64,000 bases of DNA from Notamacropus eugenii (Eukaryota > Chordata > Mammalia > Diprotodontia > Macropodidae): the NCBI RefSeq assembly GCF_028372415.1, contig NC_092875.1, positions 148,269,856-148,333,855 of the forward strand. The letters are read 5' to 3'. Made by a program: the position numbers and the translations under genes. The notes below the pieces were generated by a model. The model had not been told where the DNA came from. It saw only the letters and a list, made by a program, of their open reading frames with translations, and made no database searches. Shown here piece after piece: positions 23,770 to 33,599 of the stretch (its first letter is position 1; each line of letters opens with the position of its first letter).

Positions 23770-24060
23770 AATCATAGATTCATGAAATATCAGAGTTGGA
23801 AGGAATCTAAAAGGCCTTTGAAATCAATCTCTGCCTAAGAAAAAAAATTTCCTCCATGAATGCCTGACAAATGATCATTCAATCTTTACTTTAAAACCTC
23901 CAGTGTTAAGGAGTTAACTAACTCCCAGGGCAGTCCATTACACTTTTGGATAGTTCTTAAATATTGGGAAAGTTCTCCTTTACATCAAATATATCTTCCA
24001 CCCTGCAGCTTGCTCCTGATATTCCTATTTCTAGTACCAACAATTAACTAATGCATATAA
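23770..24060 (+). mobile_element. Old repeat, CR1/L3-like candidate
   Basis: TGCCTGACAAATGATCATTC, AAAACCTCCAGTGTTAAGGA, CAGTCCATTACACTTTTGGA. This order recalls CR1/L3 non-coding sequence, and a continuation of the same element seems to lie at 25,580-26,090. Confidence 0.35.
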
Positions 24061-24435
24061 ATAATCTGGAAACTTGATGATTCTTATCATCCTCTTCTCC
24101 CATTTCAGCCTTTATGCCATCATCAATGCAGAAGTAGAAGGGTCACTACCATCCTTTTTGAAGTACTCACAAAGCATCCCTTTAATAAAATGTTCTAGAA
24201 TCCCCCGCCCCCAAGGAAGTTAATTTACTAATTTGGTGGCGTACTATTCAAACTACCAAGGGATTATTTAATAGAGATAGAAAAATAATAATAAAATTTA
24301 TATGAAGAAACAAAAAGTCAAGAATCTCAAGTGTAATAATGAAAAAAGAAAGGAGAAAAAACAGTAGTCTATCAGTACCAGATTTCTAAGTATATTAAAA
24401 TGCAGTAATTTTCAAAATACGTTGGTCAAAATAGG

Positions 24436-24685
24436 GAGAGCGGGGTGGCCCAATGGATAGAGCCATGGGCATAGAATCAAAAAAATCTGAGTTCAAATCC
24501 AGCCTTAGACACTTACTAGCTGTGTGGCCCTGGGCAAGTCGCTTAACCCTGTTTGCCTCAGTTTCCTCATCTGTAAAATAAGCTAGAGAAGGACATGGCA
24601 AATCACTCCAATATCTTGGCTAAGAAAACCCCAAATGGGGCCATGAAGAGCTGGACATGACTGAAGTGACTGTATAACAATTGTG
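24436..24685 (+). mobile_element. MAR1-type tRNA-RTE SINE
   Basis: Head GGTGGCCCAATGGATAGAGC, GAGTTCAAATCCAGCCTTAG, TGTGTGGCCCTGGGCAAGTC, and tail CAAATCACTCCAATATCTTG to GACTGAAGTGACTG. Confidence 0.88.
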
Positions 24686-25080
24686 TTCATCCTTCATTGC
24701 CAAAGAAGACCATGCCATCAAAGAAATGATGACATGACCTGCACTTGACTTTGTTTTGAGTGAGGGAGGGCTGTGCAGGTCACCAGCCTCACTTCTCCTT
24801 CAGAGTCATCTGAATTCAGTGATTCCTAGATATTCATCAGGGTGACTGGAGATGACCCAGGATGCACTGGGAGACCTTGGGCGTTTTAGGCCAAGGTCTT
24901 TGCATTGAATAGGCCTGTTTAAGAAGTAACCAGGGCAGGGCCCCTTTAATGAGGCCAAGAAAAAGAAAGACATCAGCCTGGGAGGGAAACAGCCACAGTT
25001 ACTACTGATAATCACTCTGAAGCTAGGAGAGTCCAGAAGAGTCTTCAGGCAGGGACCCTTTGGTGTCCGAGTGAGTTTCA
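24686..25080 (-). mobile_element. Repeat with RTE-type 3' module (long form)
   Basis: Inverted tail TTCATTGCCAAAGAAGACCA, GAGGGCTGTGCAGGTCACCA, then GGCCAAGGTCTTTGCATTGA and GGGCCCCTTTAATGAGGCCA. The tail equals the 3' half of the SINE at 26,762-27,075; the rest does not. Confidence 0.6.
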
Positions 25081-25109
25081 CAGAGCAGTAGGTTTAAAGT
25101 TTTGGGAGA

Positions 25110-25185
25110 GGACAGGACTGGAGAAAGGAAGGGAAGGAAAGGGAAGGGAGGGGAGGGCAGAGGAGGGGAGGGAAGGGAAAGGCTG
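25110..25185. repeat. (GGGAA)n purine tract
   Basis: Imperfect GGGAA/GGGAG repeats, purine only for about 65 bases. Confidence 0.85.
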
Positions 25186-25579
25186 GTTAAAACAAAAAGG
25201 TAGAATCTAATTAGTGAAACAAATTGGGTACACACCATAGTGAAGTAAGCAAACACCATAATAGCACAACACTTGATAAACCTAAAGACCTCAGTTACTT
25301 GAATAAGGATTCACCATTTCACAAAAACTCACTAACTGGGAAACTGGAAAGTAATTCAGCAGAAATTTAGCATAGACTGTCATCTCACACCATATACTAA
25401 GATAAACTCCAAATGAGTTAAAGATAAAAGATGATGTCATAGAGGTGCAAAGAAGAAATTACCTTTCAAATCTGTGGAAAGAGGAAGATGTCATGACTAA
25501 ACAAGTAATAGAGTCACAGAAAATACACTGGATAATTCTTATTATATACAGTTGGAGAATTGTAATACTTTCTGGGGCA
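25186..25579. other. Stretch without recognised features
   Basis: Around 25,350-25,450 the text (CTGTCATCTCACACCATATA, then AAGATAAACTCCAAATGAGT) faintly recalls L1 ORF2 but is too short to assign. Confidence 0.35.
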
Positions 25580-26400
25580 AGTCATTCTGCTTTTGGACAG
25601 TTCTATCTAATTAGGAGTGTTTTTCTATACATTAAGCTTAAATCTGCTACTTTGTGACTTCCACTTATTGTTCCAGGTTCTGCCTTCTTGGGCCACACGG
25701 AACAAATGTAAACCCTGTTCCATATGACAGATATCCTAGAACTTGAAGATACCGATCATGTCTCTCTGAAACTTTCTGCTCCTGGTTCTGGCTCCCCAGC
25801 TCCTTCATGTGATCTTCATGCAGTATATCCTCTAGTCTTCTCACCACCTAGGTCTTCTTCTGGCTGTGCTCCACTTTGTCTATGTCTTCTCCAAAATGGG
25901 ATTTCTAGAATTGAGTAGGATAGAGTATAGTGATACTGATCCTTTATATACTAGGGGTTGACCAGACAGGCCCTGCCTTATACTATACACTCCAGCTTTC
26001 TTAATAGAGCTCGGGATAGCATTACCTATTTTGGTGGCTATCTCATACAGCTGATTCATGTTAACCTTGCAGAATACCTGAACCCCAGGTTAGAATATAA
26101 TCCCCAGACTCAAAGATAAGATTCTCTTCCTGCTGAAGTGACAGCAAACAGAAACCAGAGAAGGTAAACAAATGAGAATATGCTGGACAACATGCAGAGT
26201 GAATTTGTTCTCCTATTGGGAGCAAGAGAAAAGGAATCACAAATCTCATTCAAAGAGAAACCCTATTCTATCAAATTTATCAAGATCTTTGGGGATTCTG
26301 ATTCTGTCATCCAATGTGTTAGATACTCTATAAGCTTCATATCAACTGCAAATTTGCAAAGCATGCTATCTATGTCTTCATCCAAGTAACTAATTTTTTT
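25580..26400 (+). mobile_element. Old repeat, CR1/L3-like candidate (continuation)
   Basis: TTCTGCCTTCTTGGGCCACA, GTTCCATATGACAGATATCC, CCAAAATGGGATTTCTAGAA and, further on, ATCAACTGCAAATTTGCAAA with CTATGTCTTCATCCAAGTAA keep the order of the CR1/L3-like element begun at 23,770. Diverged and interrupted. Confidence 0.35.
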
Positions 26401-26689
26401 TTTTACAATTTCTCCATTAACAAATTTTGTTTTTTACTCCCCAGTGAGAGTGTCTTTGGTAGAGAAACAGAACTAAATTAGAAGTTGACTAGTTCTGTCT
26501 TCTTTCTGTCAATGATGATCACCATTCCATCTACCTGGAAGAGTCCTATCCCTTCTTTAATTTTTCCCTTGAATCCAGTATAGGGGCTGTGCCTGTTATG
26601 TCACCAGTGTAGGGAACCTATTCAGGTCAGCATCTCTGTATAACAGAGAGTCTTCAAGAGTTTCTTAGAGGACTGAGTGTTTAGGTAGT
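26401..26689. other. Unassigned, probably decayed continuation of the same repeat
   Basis: TTGACTAGTTCTGTCTTCTT and nearby text cannot be assigned firmly. Confidence 0.25.
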
Positions 26690-26758
26690 TTGTCCAGGGT
26701 CACACAGACCATATGAGTCAGAGGTCTTTCTGGCTTCTAAGCTAGTTCTTAATCCACT
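26690..26758 (-). mobile_element. MIR fragment
   Basis: TTGTCCAGGGTCACACAGAC and GGTCTTTCTGGCTTCTAAGC. Inverted. Confidence 0.5.
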
Positions 26759-26761
26759 CCA

Positions 26762-27075
26762 AGGGCAACTAGGTGGTGTAGTGGATAGAGCATCAATGCA
26801 GGAGTCAGAAGGACATGAGTTCAAATCTCACCTCAGACACTTGACACTCACTAGCTGTGTGACCTTGGGCAAGTCACTTAATCCCAATTGCCTCATCCTG
26901 GGTCATCTCCAGTCATCCTGATGCATATCTGGTCATTGGATTCAGATGGCTCTAGAGGAGAAGTGAGGCTGGTGACCTGCACAGCCCTCCCTCACTCAAA
27001 ACAAAGTCAAGTGCAAGTCATGTTATTACTTCTCTGATGGCATGGTCTTCTTCGGCAACGAAGGATGAACACATA
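26762..27075 (+). mobile_element. Full-length tRNA-headed SINE with RTE-type 3' module
   Basis: Head AGGGCAACTAGGTGGTGTAG, GAGTTCAAATCTCACCTCAG, TGTGTGACCTTGGGCAAGTC, then TGGGTCATCTCCAGTCATCC, GAGGAGAAGTGAGGCTGGTG and tail GGCATGGTCTTCTTCGGCAA. This is the clearest complete copy of this family here. Confidence 0.87.
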
Positions 27076-27464
27076 ATCCACTCCATCACACTACTCCAAT
27101 TTTTTAAAGTTATTGATATGTTTTATTTTGAAACAAGATTCTTTCCCTTAAAAAGCATCCAAATACACCCTCTTTCAATTGTTATTGCTAGAACTAATTT
27201 TGTTGCTATTTCAATGGCATTTCGAAAAGGCTTTTTGTTTCCCATTGAACTGTCTGTGAGTTCATTCTAGATGTGAACTTTTCTGTCCCTATACTTGTGG
27301 CACTGTACCACTCTTCTCTATAGACCTCTTCAGTTCTATATCCTTGTTTTCATCATGTGTCTTACCCTGAAATCGATATTGTTTTTCCAATCAGTTTCCT
27401 CTTTTCTTCCTCCTTTAATGTTTGCCTAAAACTCTATATTTGATGACAATGAAGAAACAATGAA
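27076..27464. other. Unassigned stretch
   Basis: No gene recognised; possibly old LINE remnant. Confidence 0.35.
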
Positions 27465-27670
27465 TGAATGAATGAAAAGTCGTTATTTAAGTGCCTACCT
27501 GCCAGGCTTTAGGGTGGATAAAAGTACTAGGGATATAAATACTAAAATGAGACTCCTAGTCTGTCCTTTCTTTCAGGGATCTTACTTTCTAATGGGGGAT
27601 AATAATGCACGTAGGGAAGTGGGAGCTAGGAAAGGGAGTTTTGGTATGAGAAGTCAGGGACTGTGAATGG
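27465..27670 (-). mobile_element. L2 3'-end fragment
   Basis: GTGCCTACCTGCCAGGCTTT, TACTAGGGATATAAATACTA, GGGATCTTACTTTCTAATGG. Inverted L2. Confidence 0.55.
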
Positions 27671-27959
27671 AACCACAGAGAAGCTGATGGTCATGCCCTT
27701 TCCAGTAGCAGGGGTAGCACTGATCTGATAATGTTGGCAAGAGACCTCAAAAGCTGGAAGCTGACCTGTCCAGAAGTCATTCAGCTTTTTTGTATTTCAG
27801 CTTTCTCCTTTGTGAAAGCTAAGAACTGTCTGTTAATTAACCTTTCTGGACAACCTTTCTTGGGGGTTTTCTTATAGTCCTCCACCACTATCACCAGCAC
27901 CGTTCAAAAGCTTTGGGTCCTAGCTATCCTTAAACACATAGATAAAAAGAAACAGCAAT
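27671..27959. other. Stretch without recognised features
   Basis: Contains GCTTTCTCCTTTGTGAAAGC, repeated in similar form at about 28,490. No family was assigned. Confidence 0.35.
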
Positions 27960-28400
27960 AGTTTTGAGATTTACAGAGTGCCACAAATATGTAAAATCAT
28001 ATTTGAGCCTTACAACAACTCTGTCATTATTTTACAAATAAGGAAACTGGGGTTCAGAGAGATTAAAATTATTATTATCTAGCATTCATGTAGCACTTTA
28101 AAGTGTACAAAGCACTTTATAGATCCTAACCTTTTGGGCCTTCACAACACTGCTGAGAAGTAGGTGATATTATTGTCTGCATTTTACAGTTAAGGAAACT
28201 GAGGCAGAGAGAGGTTAAGTCACTTGCTCAGGGTCCTGCAGTTAATAAATGTCTGATATAGGTGTTAATCTGAATTGAGATTTTGTACTCTACCAAATGC
28301 CTACATGGCTAGCTCTGACTTACTAAATGACTTCCCCAGGGTCAAACACCTTCTAAGTGTTGGAGGAAGGATTCAAACCCAGGGTTTCCTGACTGATCAT
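27960..28400 (-). mobile_element. Cluster of three MIR fragments
   Basis: TTTACAAATAAGGAAACTGG, then CATTTTACAGTTAAGGAAAC with AGTCACTTGCTCAGGGTCCT, then ACTTCCCCAGGGTCAAACAC. Each is an inverted MIR core in series. Confidence 0.6.
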
Positions 28401-29044
28401 GTTCAGGACTTTGTCTACAGCATTACTGTAGTCTATCAGCCCTTGAACTATTAGCCTGACTTTTCCTGAAGTCTTTTTCTATTTCAGTTTCTCCTTTATG
28501 AAAGCAAAAAGCTATTTATTGCTTGACAACCTCAGAGTATTGGAAACCTAAAGGACAGTACTAACACCCAATGCCTCCCTGGCTTCCCATGTGCTCACAA
28601 GAGTCCCAAGTTCAAAATTCCTCGTGATCCCTTTCCACCATGGGCTAGGCAGTATGGTAAGCAGCATCCTATCGGGGTCATGCAGGGACATAGGATAGCA
28701 AGCCTAATTTCCAGGAAAGCTGACACGGGGCAAAAGCACACCCTCTATTTTCGGGCCACCCAGCTATTACCGGTTAGTACTAAAATAATTGGCTATTACA
28801 AAAATATAAACAGAAATGCCAAGTGTAGTATTTGTTACCCAACACAGGTGTTTGACCCACTGAGATCTGCTTGATTTCCTGTGTCATTCCAGCACAATAT
28901 TGACCTTAACCAGCTGTCACTGATCTGGGTTGGGGAGGATGAGAGGAGGGAGAAGAGGCTACGGAAAGAACTCAAGATAATGGTTGCTAGATGAACTTCT
29001 CTTCCCCTGTCCCACTGCCTCTTCAGTCTTTCCTCCAGGGGAAA
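28401..29044. other. Stretch without recognised features
   Basis: No gene or repeat recognised. Confidence 0.4.
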
Positions 29045-29278
29045 GTTCTGGGCCTAGAGTAAGGAAGACTCACTTTCCTGAATTCAAATCTTGCTTCAGA
29101 CATTTACTAGCTGTGTGACCCTGGGCAAGTCCCTTAACTCTGTTTGCCTCTGTTTCCCCCTCTGTAAAATAAGCTGGAGAAGGAAATGGCAAACCACTCC
29201 AGTATCTTTGCTAAGAAAACCCCTAATGGGGTCATGAAGGGTTGGATATGACTGAAATGCATGAAAGAATAAACAAGA
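29045..29278 (+). mobile_element. MAR1-type tRNA-RTE SINE (head truncated)
   Basis: CTAGCTGTGTGACCCTGGGC, TAAGCTGGAGAAGGAAATGG, CAAACCACTCCAGTATCTTT, GAAGGGTTGGATATGACTGA. Confidence 0.87.
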
Positions 29279-29289
29279 ACAAAAAGAGT

Positions 29290-29800
29290 GAGCATTGATA
29301 TAGCTTCTTAGGGTCTGTGAAGCACTTTAAATATGTTGTATATGTTATATGTCACTTAATCCTCATAACAAACCCTGGGAGGTAGGTGCTGTTAGATCTC
29401 ACAGGATCATGGTTTTAGAATGAGAAGAGACCTCAGAGCCCATCTGGTCTAAGAATTCTAACCAGGGGTCTATGAACTTTTTTTTTTTTAACATGTTGAT
29501 AACTCATTTCAATAAAATTGGTTTCCTTCATAATCCTATGTATTTTAACTTTATTCATTTGAAAACATTATTCTGGGAAGGAGGTCATGGGCTTCAGCTG
29601 ACTGCCAAAAAGATCCGTGTCATAAAAATGGTAAAGAGCTAGATTGATTGCAAGACCTTCATTTTATGGATGAGGAAACTGTGTATCAGGGAGGCTAAGC
29701 GACCTGCCCAAGGTCACACACACAGCACTCATCTGATGTGGGATTTGAACTCCTATCCCTGGTCTCTAGAACAAGCCCTCCTTCCATCACACCAGTTTCT
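29290..29800 (-). mobile_element. MIR copies, the second split by a DNA transposon
   Basis: 29,290-29,395 is an inverted MIR start. 29,398-29,449 (GAGACCTCAGAGCCCATCTG) and 29,644-29,800 (CATTTTATGGATGAGGAAAC, CGACCTGCCCAAGGTCACAC) are the two halves of another, separated by an insertion. Confidence 0.6.
29450..29643. mobile_element. Non-autonomous hAT-like transposon nested in MIR
   Basis: The left end reads TAAGAATTCTAACCAGGGGT. The right part reads GACTGCCAAAAAGATCCGTG to AAAATGGTAAAGAGCTAG, matching the element at 48,342-48,888. A GGGTTCTTAACC-type end is recognisable in both. Confidence 0.5.
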
Positions 29801-29950
29801 TCATTTATAAAATGAGGGAGTGGAATTAAATGTTGCCTAAGGTCCCATCCAATTAGAAATCTCTGCTCTTATGGTCTCAACTTCATCACTGAACCATTTA
29901 ACATTCCTTTACACCCCATTTTCAGGCGACCGAGACCATAACAGAGCTGG

Positions 29951-29964
29951 CCACTAGATGGTGG
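29951..29964 (+). promoter_or_regulatory. CTCF-like motif
   Basis: CCACTAGATGGTGG, in the context TGG-CCACTAGATGGTGG-CTG, agrees with the CTCF core CCASYAGRKGGCRS at all but one position. Binding is inferred from motif only. Confidence 0.45.
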
Positions 29965-30558
29965 CTGAAAACCTCCAATCAGACTTCAGGCTGCCCCAGG
30001 GCCACCGTAGCCCAAGGTGACTAAGAAACCCAATCCCCTGACGAAACCGAAGCAAAGCCATGCAACATTTATGAGAGAAGTTAATGCAAAACATATTTTA
30101 CATTTATGTCCAAATAATAGGACTGCAGTGAAGCGAATTTCTCACATGCACACCAGTGCCTTAACCAGAAGACATCTTAAAACAAGAGCCATTCGTTTGG
30201 AGTCCCTCGTGGCCTATTATATATTAATAAACTCTTGTGATACTTTATTTTTTAGGGATCCCAATGATTCCATAACTAGGCAAGTAAATGCCATTCTTCC
30301 CCCCCCCACCCCCCCCACCACTACAAATGAATGCCTTTAGAAGCAGCTAAAATTAAAATTGCTTTATCATTTTTATGGCAAGTAGCAGGTTTTATTATTT
30401 ATATTTGTCCCATGGCTAAAAACTATGTTTAGAAGGGCTAGCTGAAATGTAATCTATGCACCAGCTCAGTCTGACAAATTGCTATTAATTGTCTCATGAC
30501 CAGATTCCAGGGAAAACCCTAAGGACTCCATCGGGGCGTTTCGGTTCATAAAAAGCAT

Positions 30559-30572
30559 GCGCCACCTCGTGG
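30559..30572 (-). promoter_or_regulatory. CTCF-like motif
   Basis: The minus strand reads CCACGAGGTGGCGC, which agrees with the CTCF core except at the fifth base. It faces the motif at 29,951, about 600 bases away. Confidence 0.45.
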
Positions 30573-30779
30573 TAGAATTCTTGTGGGATGGAAGAGAATT
30601 AAAGAGGCACCTTGTCCTCAGGCTTCTTTTACTAACTCCTTCAAAGCTTGGCCATCACCTCTGCATGGGTATACCCTCTTCTTACAGGAGGAGAGGTTCC
30701 TCCATACATTAGTAAGTAGTCTTTGTGAGTTAGAACAAGTTGTGATGATGAACCTCTGCAAACTAAGACAAATTTGTTT

Positions 30780-30920
30780 TCAATCTACTCTCACTACCTG
30801 GTTCACCTTGGGCAAGTCACTTAACTTCCCAGGGCCTCGGTTTCTTTGTCTGTAAAATGAAGAGGATTAGACTAGATAGTTGCTGAAGTTCCTTCCAGTT
30901 CTAGAGCCATGCTTCCATGA
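30780..30920 (+). mobile_element. CORE-SINE fragment
   Basis: ACCTTGGGCAAGTCACTTAA, CCTCGGTTTCTTTGTCTGTA and GAAGTTCCTTCCAGTTCTAG. Confidence 0.65.
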
Positions 30921-30954
30921 TATAGATTACGTACAGAAGCCTCTCTAATTCTCT

Positions 30955-31330
30955 GGGTATACATGTGAGCTAGTCCAACCATCCTGGAAAGCAATTTGGA
31001 ATTAGGCAGAGAAGATGCTTAATAAATATATCCATGTCCTTTGATCTGGAGATTCCTACACTAGGGACATAACCCAATAATATCCTCCTTATATGCACCA
31101 AAACACATAGCTGTAGTTTTCATAATGGCAAAGCACTGGAAATGAAGAGGAGGCCATCAATTAGGGGATGGCTAAACAAGTTGTGGTATGCGAATGTATT
31201 GGAATACTACTACATTCTAAGAAACAATGGATATGATGAATAGAAGAGAAGCTTAGGAACCAAGGTGAACCAAGGCCAAGTGAAGTAAACAGAACAAGAA
31301 AGACAACTAAAAAAGATGAAAAAAAAAGGA
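30955..31330 (+). mobile_element. L1 ORF2 3' end fragment
   Basis: CATCAATTAGGGGATGGCTA, AACAAGTTGTGGTATGCGAA, TGTATTGGAATACTACTACA parallel the L1 ORF2 end (compare 22,914-23,138 on the other strand). Decayed. Confidence 0.65.
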
Positions 31331-31559
31331 AGAAGGGTAAGAGAAGGGGGAGAAAACCTTCCTAAATTTGTCATCCAATAGATACGAACTTCAGGCCACT
31401 TCTAGGTCATGCTGAGGAATCAGGGTAGGACTGAAAAATTCCAAAGAAATTTTTCTTTTCAGTTCTACAAGTTATTGTTTTTTTCCTGTTGACAGCTTTA
31501 ATTTATTTGCTTGTATCTTGAGGGAAATATTCCATGCCCATATTTCACAATGTTGAGTA

Positions 31560-31765
31560 TTGGATAAGAACTGAGTTCAAATCAGAATAAAAATTTAATA
31601 GCAGTTACTATGCAAGTCACTTAACCTCTGTCTATTCCAATTCCCTCATCTGTAAATGGGAGATAATAATAGTACCTACCTCCCAGGGCTGTTGTGAGAT
31701 CAAATGAGAAAATATTTGTAAAGTATTTGCAAATCTTAAAATGCTTTGTAAATATCATCAGTTTT
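31560..31765 (+). mobile_element. CORE-SINE copy
   Basis: GCAAGTCACTTAACCTCTGT, CCCTCATCTGTAAATGGGAG, TACCTACCTCCCAGGGCTGT, AAATATTTGTAAAGTATTTG. Confidence 0.65.
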
Positions 31766-32545
31766 CTACTCTTGTGGGAGTTACATTCCCAAGAAACTGC
31801 AAAAATAAAAAAACCAAAAGTTAATACATTGAACCTATGGGAAATAGGGAGTTAGGTTCCTGTCACCACCAAAAACTGTAATCTTTCCCCACAGGCACTA
31901 AAAATATACGTTTCTGCATACAATTCTTTATAACAAAACATTCATTCTAATAATGTGCACTTTCCCTAATTCAGTTACCATGAAATAACCCAAAAAATGC
32001 AGTACAAAAAATAAAATTGGTAACAAACAGAACATTTTCTCTCACTAGTAATTCCCTAGAATTCTGTAATCTTTTGTGCTAACACCTCAGTTTAAAAGAC
32101 CACATTGATTTATGCCTATATTCACTTTTTTGATTTTATAGCACTTTGATATTTGCAAAGCACTTTACATTTATTATTTTTTTCATTTACTCCTTACAAC
32201 AACTCTAACAAGTACTTTTATTATTTTCTTTTTAGAAATGAAGAAATTGAGATCGAAGTTTTAATTGACTTACCCAAGTCATACAACTAAGGAGGGTTGG
32301 AGACAGAATTGCACTCAGATCTTCCTGATGCTGTCAAGTACTTTATCTGTTAAACAACTTATGAGCTCCTAATATGTATAAATATATGGCATAAAAAATT
32401 ATAAAAACCCTTTCCTCCTAACAAACCTTCTTTTTAAAAAAAAACTTTCTATATTCATTCTTCATGATATATTAAATTAACAAAGTACCACAAATACAAT
32501 TCTTACAACGAAAACATTTTTTAACCTGGATCTTACCTTCTACTG
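31766..32545. mobile_element. Possible pogo/Tigger-like DNA transposon with a MIR inside
   Basis: GGGAGTTACATTCCCAAGAA and GAACCTATGGGAAATAGGGAG with TTAGGTTCCTG recall non-coding parts of Tigger-type elements. An inverted MIR (TTTGCAAAGCACTTTACATT to TTGACTTACCCAAGTCATAC) lies at 32,130-32,350. Terminal repeats were not identified, so this is tentative. Confidence 0.25.
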
Positions 32546-33298
32546 TGTCAGATGATGGCACGAGGCTGCTGTATTGTATGCTATACTGCTGTAAAACTCT
32601 CTACTGTGGCTTCTGAAAATCAAGGGAGAGGCTACTGGGACTTAAGCTGCTGCTGTAAGCCAAGTCTGAGAATGGCAAGGCCTCGACATCATCCCTGTCC
32701 TTCACAGATGGTGAATGGCATTGTAGATCATGAAGGAAGCACCAGGTTGAAATGATCCATGAGCAATGGCTACTTTATGCACTATCTGAGATCCTTGGGG
32801 GTCTTGGAGTATGAAAGCATAGAAGATATTTGACCTTTAGACTACCACTGATGAGGGGATCGGCAGCCTTGATGTCTCTAGTCAGTTGATTGATTATTCC
32901 AAGTCATCCTTCAAACTTGGAAAGTATGAGTGGCACAGTTTGGGAAGTTTATTTGTCGTCATCACCTTTGTTGTCCTGAAGACCTTCCTGAGCCATGTCA
33001 TTTAACTAGTCATTTGTTAGATGCCCCACAGATTTGCACCACTTTTTCCTCTACTGTGCATAGCCCCAAATGTTCTGGGTTCCAATACAAAAAGCAAAAA
33101 TGAGGTTACTCATGAAGTCATGGGAATGCTTGAAGTCTCAAAAGTTAAACACAGGAATATTGAGTGTTGCTTATTAGGAAGATCTACCCCTCTGCATACA
33201 TTTTTGATTTCATCTTTTCCTGTCTTCAGCTATCATTGCTACTTTTTCCATAATCCACTATCATTCCCACTTTTTTTCTCATCTTGGATCCTTCCCTA
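32546..33298. other. Stretch without recognised features
   Basis: A 67-codon and a 92-codon plus-strand frame are present but resemble nothing known. It may be part of the preceding transposon candidate. Confidence 0.35.
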
Positions 33299-33565
33299 GG
33301 TAGTGCAAAAGGGATAGAGTGCTGTTTCTGGAGTCCCCAAATCAGAAAGATCTGAGTTCAAAACCAGTCTCAGACACTTATTGCGTGACCCTAGGCAAGT
33401 TATTTAATCTCTATCTGCCTCAGTTTCCTCAGCTGTAAAATGGGGATCATAATAGCACCTACCTCACAGGTTTATTGTGAGGATCAAATGAGCTAATATT
33501 TGTAAAGCACTTAACAGAGTGACTGCGTACATAGTAGGTGCTTAGTAAATGCTTATTTCCCTTTC
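33299..33565 (+). mobile_element. CORE-SINE with L2-type tail
   Basis: AGTGCAAAAGGGATAGAGTG, GATCTGAGTTCAAAACCAGT, CCTCAGTTTCCTCAGCTGTA, ATAGCACCTACCTCACAGGT, TACATAGTAGGTGCTTAGTA. Confidence 0.8.
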
Positions 33566-33599
33566 CCCTCTACCTATTGGATCCTTACCTGATGCCTAC

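Larger units (their letters stand above)
29890..30779. other. Repeat-poor block between two CTCF-like motifs
   Basis: No SINE or LINE is recognised. It contains AT-rich homeobox-like stretches (TTATATATTAATAAACTCTT; TTAAAATTGCTTTATCATTT) and a poly-C run at 30,299-30,318. Its appearance is that of unique, perhaps conserved, non-coding DNA; conservation cannot be judged from one sequence. Confidence 0.4.
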
